From an uncultured Clostridia bacterium (GTDB lineage: Bacteria; Bacillota; Clostridia; Christensenellales; CAG-138), in the NCBI GenBank assembly GCA_937915925.1, contig CALGGM010000038.1, positions 1 through 17,893 on the forward strand: a stretch of 17,893 bases of DNA. Direction: 5' to 3'. The stretch's first letter is position 1. Each line of letters opens with the position of its first letter. Both the position numbers and the translations under genes were made by a program. This document shows positions 15,401 through 17,893 of this stretch, piece after piece. Below the pieces are notes generated by a model that did no database searches, was not told where the DNA came from, and saw nothing but the letters and a program-made list of their open reading frames with translations.

Positions 15401-16625
15401 ACTGATTTGCGTCGGGACCGAGCTTCTGATGGGACAGATCCTCAACACCAACGCGCACTTTATTGCAAAAGAGCTTGCCCCGTCCGGCATCGACATGTAT
15501 CACCAGGTTGTCGTGGGCGACAATCCGACCCGTCTTTCCGAGGCGGTACAAACCGCTCTGCGCCGCGCAGACGTTGTGCTGCTGTCCGGCGGGCTCGGAC
15601 CGACCGACGACGATCTCACCAAGGAGACCGTTGCAGAGGCGATGGGCAAGGAACTTGTTCTGTTTGAGGACGAGTGGAAAAAGCTCATTTCGTGGTTCAC
15701 GTCCAAGGGCAGAACCATTGCGCCGAACAACAAAAAGCAGGCGATGTTTCCGATCGACGCGATCATCCTCCCGAATCCGAACGGCACCGCGCCCGGCTGC
15801 ATCATGGAAGCGGACGGCAAGGCGGCGATCCTCATGCCCGGACCGCCCCGCGAGCTGCAGCCGATGTTTTTGAATCACGTCATGCCCTACCTGCTGAAAC
15901 GGAGCGGTCACAGGCTCTATTCGCGCGAGGTGCGCATCTTCGGCATGGGCGAATCGGACGTCACCTATCGGCTCGACGATCTCATCAAGCATCAGACGAA
16001 CCCGACGATCGCGCCGTACGCAAAGACGAGCGAGGTCACTCTGCGCATCACCGCGCGCTGCCAAAGCGACGAAGAGGGCGAAGCGCTCGTGACGCCGATG
16101 ATCGAAGCGATCCGGGAAACGCTCGGCGACGTCGTGTACGACACCGACGGACATGAGCTGTCCGAGGTCTGCCACCGCGCGCTGATCGCAAGCGGCAAAA
16201 CGCTCGCCGTAGCGGAGAGCTGCACGGGCGGACGGCTTGCGGACGCATTCATCAACTGGCCCGGCAGCTCCGCGTATCTCATCGAGGGCGACGTCACCTA
16301 CTCGAACGACGCGAAGATGCGGCGGCTCGGCGTCAGAAAAGAAACGCTCGACACGGTCGGCGCGGTCTCCGAGGAATGCGCAAAGGAAATGGCGGAAGGG
16401 CTTCGAAAGGCTGCGGGCACGGACTACGCGCTGTCCACCACGGGCTACGCGGGTCCCGACGGCGGCGAGCCGGGAAAGCCCGTCGGCACGGTATTCATTG
16501 CGTTCGCAAGCGAGGATAAAACGGTCGTGAAGCGGCTGAACCTGTTCGGCGACCGCGACCGCATCCGGCATTCCGCAATGCTCAACGCGCTTGATCTTTT
16601 GAGAAGAAACATCTGTACGAAATAA
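15390..16625 (+). CDS. cinA: CinA family protein: ADP-ribose pyrophosphatase / nicotinamide-nucleotide amidohydrolase
   Basis: Bifunctional NAD-recycling protein, historically named for competence and damage induction. In the 411-residue chain the N-terminal MoCF/COG1058 domain (about 1-165) shows ICVGTELLMGQILNTNA (6-22) and LLSGGLGPTDDDLTKE (64-79). The C-terminal PncC deamidase domain (about 255-405) has the serine motif AESCTGG at 275-281 (S277 the likely nucleophile) and TTGYAGPDGG further on. Some PncC proteins have TGIAGPDGG; here tyrosine replaces isoleucine. The start overlaps pgsA by 11 bases. The AAAGGAG site is 12 bases from the ATG, longer than usual, so initiation may depend on coupling to pgsA. 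The last codons overlap the recA promoter. Confidence 0.95.
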   Translation: MIAELICVGTELLMGQILNTNAHFIAKELAPSGIDMYHQVVVGDNPTRLSEAVQTALRRADVVLLSGGLGPTDDDLTKETVAEAMGKELVLFEDEWKKLISWFTSKGRTIAPNNKKQAMFPIDAIILPNPNGTAPGCIMEADGKAAILMPGPPRELQPMFLNHVMPYLLKRSGHRLYSREVRIFGMGESDVTYRLDDLIKHQTNPTIAPYAKTSEVTLRITARCQSDEEGEALVTPMIEAIRETLGDVVYDTDGHELSEVCHRALIASGKTLAVAESCTGGRLADAFINWPGSSAYLIEGDVTYSNDAKMRRLGVRKETLDTVGAVSEECAKEMAEGLRKAAGTDYALSTTGYAGPDGGEPGKPVGTVFIAFASEDKTVVKRLNLFGDRDRIRHSAMLNALDLLRRNICTK

Positions 16626-16642
16626 CGGACATGTGATATAAT
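16614..16642 (+). promoter_or_regulatory. SigA-type promoter with extended -10 for recA
   Basis: A perfect TATAAT (16637-16642) preceded by TGA forms an extended -10, 36 bases before the recA ATG. The -35 region is TGTACG (16614-16619) with a 17-base spacer, lying over the last codons of cinA. This would let recA be transcribed on its own in addition to read-through from ftsK-cinA, for which no terminator is visible. Confidence 0.65.
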
Positions 16643-16678
16643 ACCATATAGGCAAGACTTGAAAGTGAGGAACACGAT

Positions 16679-17758
16679 ATGTTGGAAAAAGAAAAAGCAC
16701 TGGAAATTGCACTGAGTCAAATCGAAAAAAGCTTCGGCAAAGGCGCGATCATGAAGCTGGGCGACGCGTCCCGCGTTCCCGTTTCCGTGATCCCGACCGG
16801 CTGCCTTGATCTGGATATCGCGCTCGGCGTCGGCGGCGTACCGCGCGGCCGCGTCATCGAGATCTTCGGACCGGAGTCCTCCGGTAAAACCACGATCGCG
16901 CTGCACATCGTCGCGCAGGCGCAGAAAATGGGCGGCACCGCCGCGTTCATCGACGCGGAGCACGCGCTCGATCCGGTCTACGCGGAGCATCTCGGCGTGC
17001 AGATCGACGACCTCTATGTTTCTCAGCCGGACACCGGCGAACAGGCGCTCGACATTGCGGAAGCGCTCGCAAGAAGCGGCGCGGTTGACATCATCGTTAT
17101 CGACTCGGTTGCCGCGCTCGTTCCGAAGGCAGAGCTCGAAGGCGACATGGGCGACTCACACGTGGGCCTGCAGGCGCGTCTGATGTCGCAGGCTTTAAGA
17201 AAGCTTACCGGGTGCGTGGCAAAGACCAACACCGTCGTGATCTTCATCAACCAGCTGCGTGAAAAGGTCGGCGTCATGTTCGGCAATCCCGAAACCACGA
17301 CCGGCGGCAAAGCGCTGAAATTCTACGCCTCCGTGCGCATGGACGTGCGCCGCATCGAAACGCTCAAGGCGGGCAACGAAGCGGTTGGCTCGCGTACGCG
17401 CGTAAAGATCGTCAAGAACAAGGTTGCCCCGCCTTTCCGCATCGCGGAGTTTGATATGCTCTACGGCGAGGGCATTTCGAAGGAAGGCAGCATTCTGGAC
17501 ATGGCGATCGATCGCAGGATCATCATCAAGTCCGGTTCGTGGTTCTCCTACGGCGATATGCGCATGGCGCAGGGCCGCGAGAACGCGCGTCTGTTCCTGA
17601 AGGACAACCCCGAAGTCTGTCAGGAGATCGAAAACAAGATCCGCGCGCAGATCGAGGAGCAGCGCAAGAAGGACGCCGAAGCCGCCGAAGCCAAGCGCCG
17701 CGCGCGCGAAGCCGCTCTCCGCGGCGACGACGACCTCGTTCCCCCGCCCGAGTTCTGA
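16679..17758 (+). CDS. recA: Recombinase RecA
   Basis: ATP-dependent strand-exchange protein and SOS co-protease. The 359-residue length is usual. Walker A is GPESSGKT at 64-71; the Walker B strand is in IIVIDSVAAL (about 138-147). The DNA-binding L2 loop region includes FGNPETTTGGKALKF, and the polymerisation segment at the N-terminus is intact (IEKSFGKGAIMKLGD, 15-29). The tail (about 325-359) is rich in Arg, Ala and Glu and ends acidic, as in other RecA proteins. The ribosome site is GTGAGG, 8 bases from the ATG. It lies 53 bases after cinA and has its own promoter. No clear intrinsic terminator with a U-tract follows; structured repeats do. Confidence 0.98.
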   Translation: MLEKEKALEIALSQIEKSFGKGAIMKLGDASRVPVSVIPTGCLDLDIALGVGGVPRGRVIEIFGPESSGKTTIALHIVAQAQKMGGTAAFIDAEHALDPVYAEHLGVQIDDLYVSQPDTGEQALDIAEALARSGAVDIIVIDSVAALVPKAELEGDMGDSHVGLQARLMSQALRKLTGCVAKTNTVVIFINQLREKVGVMFGNPETTTGGKALKFYASVRMDVRRIETLKAGNEAVGSRTRVKIVKNKVAPPFRIAEFDMLYGEGISKEGSILDMAIDRRIIIKSGSWFSYGDMRMAQGRENARLFLKDNPEVCQEIENKIRAQIEEQRKKDAEAAEAKRRAREAALRGDDDLVPPPEF

Positions 17759-17773
17759 GCTTCGATAGAACAA

Positions 17774-17820
17774 CCCTTCCGTCAGCCTTCGGCTGACACC
17801 TTCCCTTGCACAGGGAAGGC
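17774..17820. repeat. Double-hairpin intergenic repeat downstream of recA
   Basis: Two perfect inverted repeats sit back to back. GTCAGCC (17781-17787) pairs with GGCTGAC (17791-17797) around a TTC loop. CCTTCCCT (17799-17806) pairs with AGGGAAGG (17812-17819) around a 5-base loop. A further CCCTTCC at 17774-17780 could pair alternatively with the last arm. There is no T-tract, so it is not a standard terminator. The layout resembles short palindromic repeats scattered between genes in many gut Clostridia genomes; copy number in this genome cannot be seen here. Confidence 0.6.
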
Positions 17821-17839
17821 AAGAATGCTCTCCAATTTC

Positions 17840-17871
17840 AAGGGGCTGTCTCATTAGTGAGGCAGCCTCTT
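17840..17871. repeat. 14-bp inverted repeat, possible IS-derived end or weak terminator
   Basis: The arm 17840-17853 (AAGGGGCTGTCTCA) pairs with 17858-17871 (TGAGGCAGCCTCTT) over 14 positions with two G-T wobbles and a TTAG loop. Only a short T-run ends it, so termination would be weak. GGGGCTGTCTCA resembles terminal repeats I associate with some transposons, so it could be an insertion-sequence end or a tiny non-autonomous relic. The remaining bases to 17893 show no gene. Confidence 0.45.
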
Positions 17872-17893
17872 TGCATGGAATATAAGTATAGAA

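Noticed and set aside
16668..16686. GAAC and GTTG near the recA start codon as a LexA site
   Set aside because: The half-sites are 7 bases apart instead of 4, and the second is imperfect.
15387..16712. A 441-codon open frame on the minus strand over cinA
   Set aside because: Antisense shadow of cinA with biased composition, no family motif and no ribosome site.

Overview
The window is a gene-dense, high-G+C stretch of a bacterial chromosome. Gene order, Shine-Dalgarno sites of the GGAGG type, SigA-type promoters and protein families point to a Firmicute of the class Clostridia, probably an uncultured gut-type lineage; the genus cannot be read from the sequence. It holds 17 protein genes (one cut by the left edge), no rRNA, tRNA, CRISPR array or complete mobile element, and very little non-coding DNA (largest gap about 200 bases, 7217-7417).

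Left half, minus strand (7216 down to 1). A promoter at 7246-7274 drives yqhQ (DUF1385), prmC, prfA and a Sua5-type threonylcarbamoyl-AMP synthase, each overlapping the next by 4-8 bases. The last three form a translation-fidelity set: RF1, the enzyme that methylates its GGQ glutamine, and the first enzyme of t6A tRNA modification. After a 98-base gap with its own strong promoter (3186-3214) come rpiB, upp, and the first two genes of a V-type ATPase operon (a G/H-type stalk subunit and subunit I, which runs off the window).

Centre, plus strand (7418-9690). A two-gene cassette is the most unusual item. One gene encodes a 510-residue membrane protein made of two DUF1538 repeats; the other, 8 bases downstream, encodes a 243-residue protein made of two PII-like domains. 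By analogy with AmtB-GlnK and SbtA-SbtB, it looks like a membrane transporter (DUF1538 pairs have been linked to cation/proton antiport) with a dedicated nucleotide-sensing regulator. Both proteins are internally duplicated.

Next, minus strand (10649-9703): a HAD-family phosphatase and an alkyltransferase-like (ATL) DNA-lesion-binding protein, two bases apart, convergent with the PII-like gene.

Right half, plus strand (10786-17758): ftsK/spoIIIE, rimO, pgsA, cinA and recA, a conserved Firmicute housekeeping order. The first four overlap one another; recA has its own promoter just after cinA. Beyond recA (17759-17893) there is no gene, only a cluster of strong inverted repeats that looks like a dispersed intergenic repeat next to a possible insertion-sequence end.
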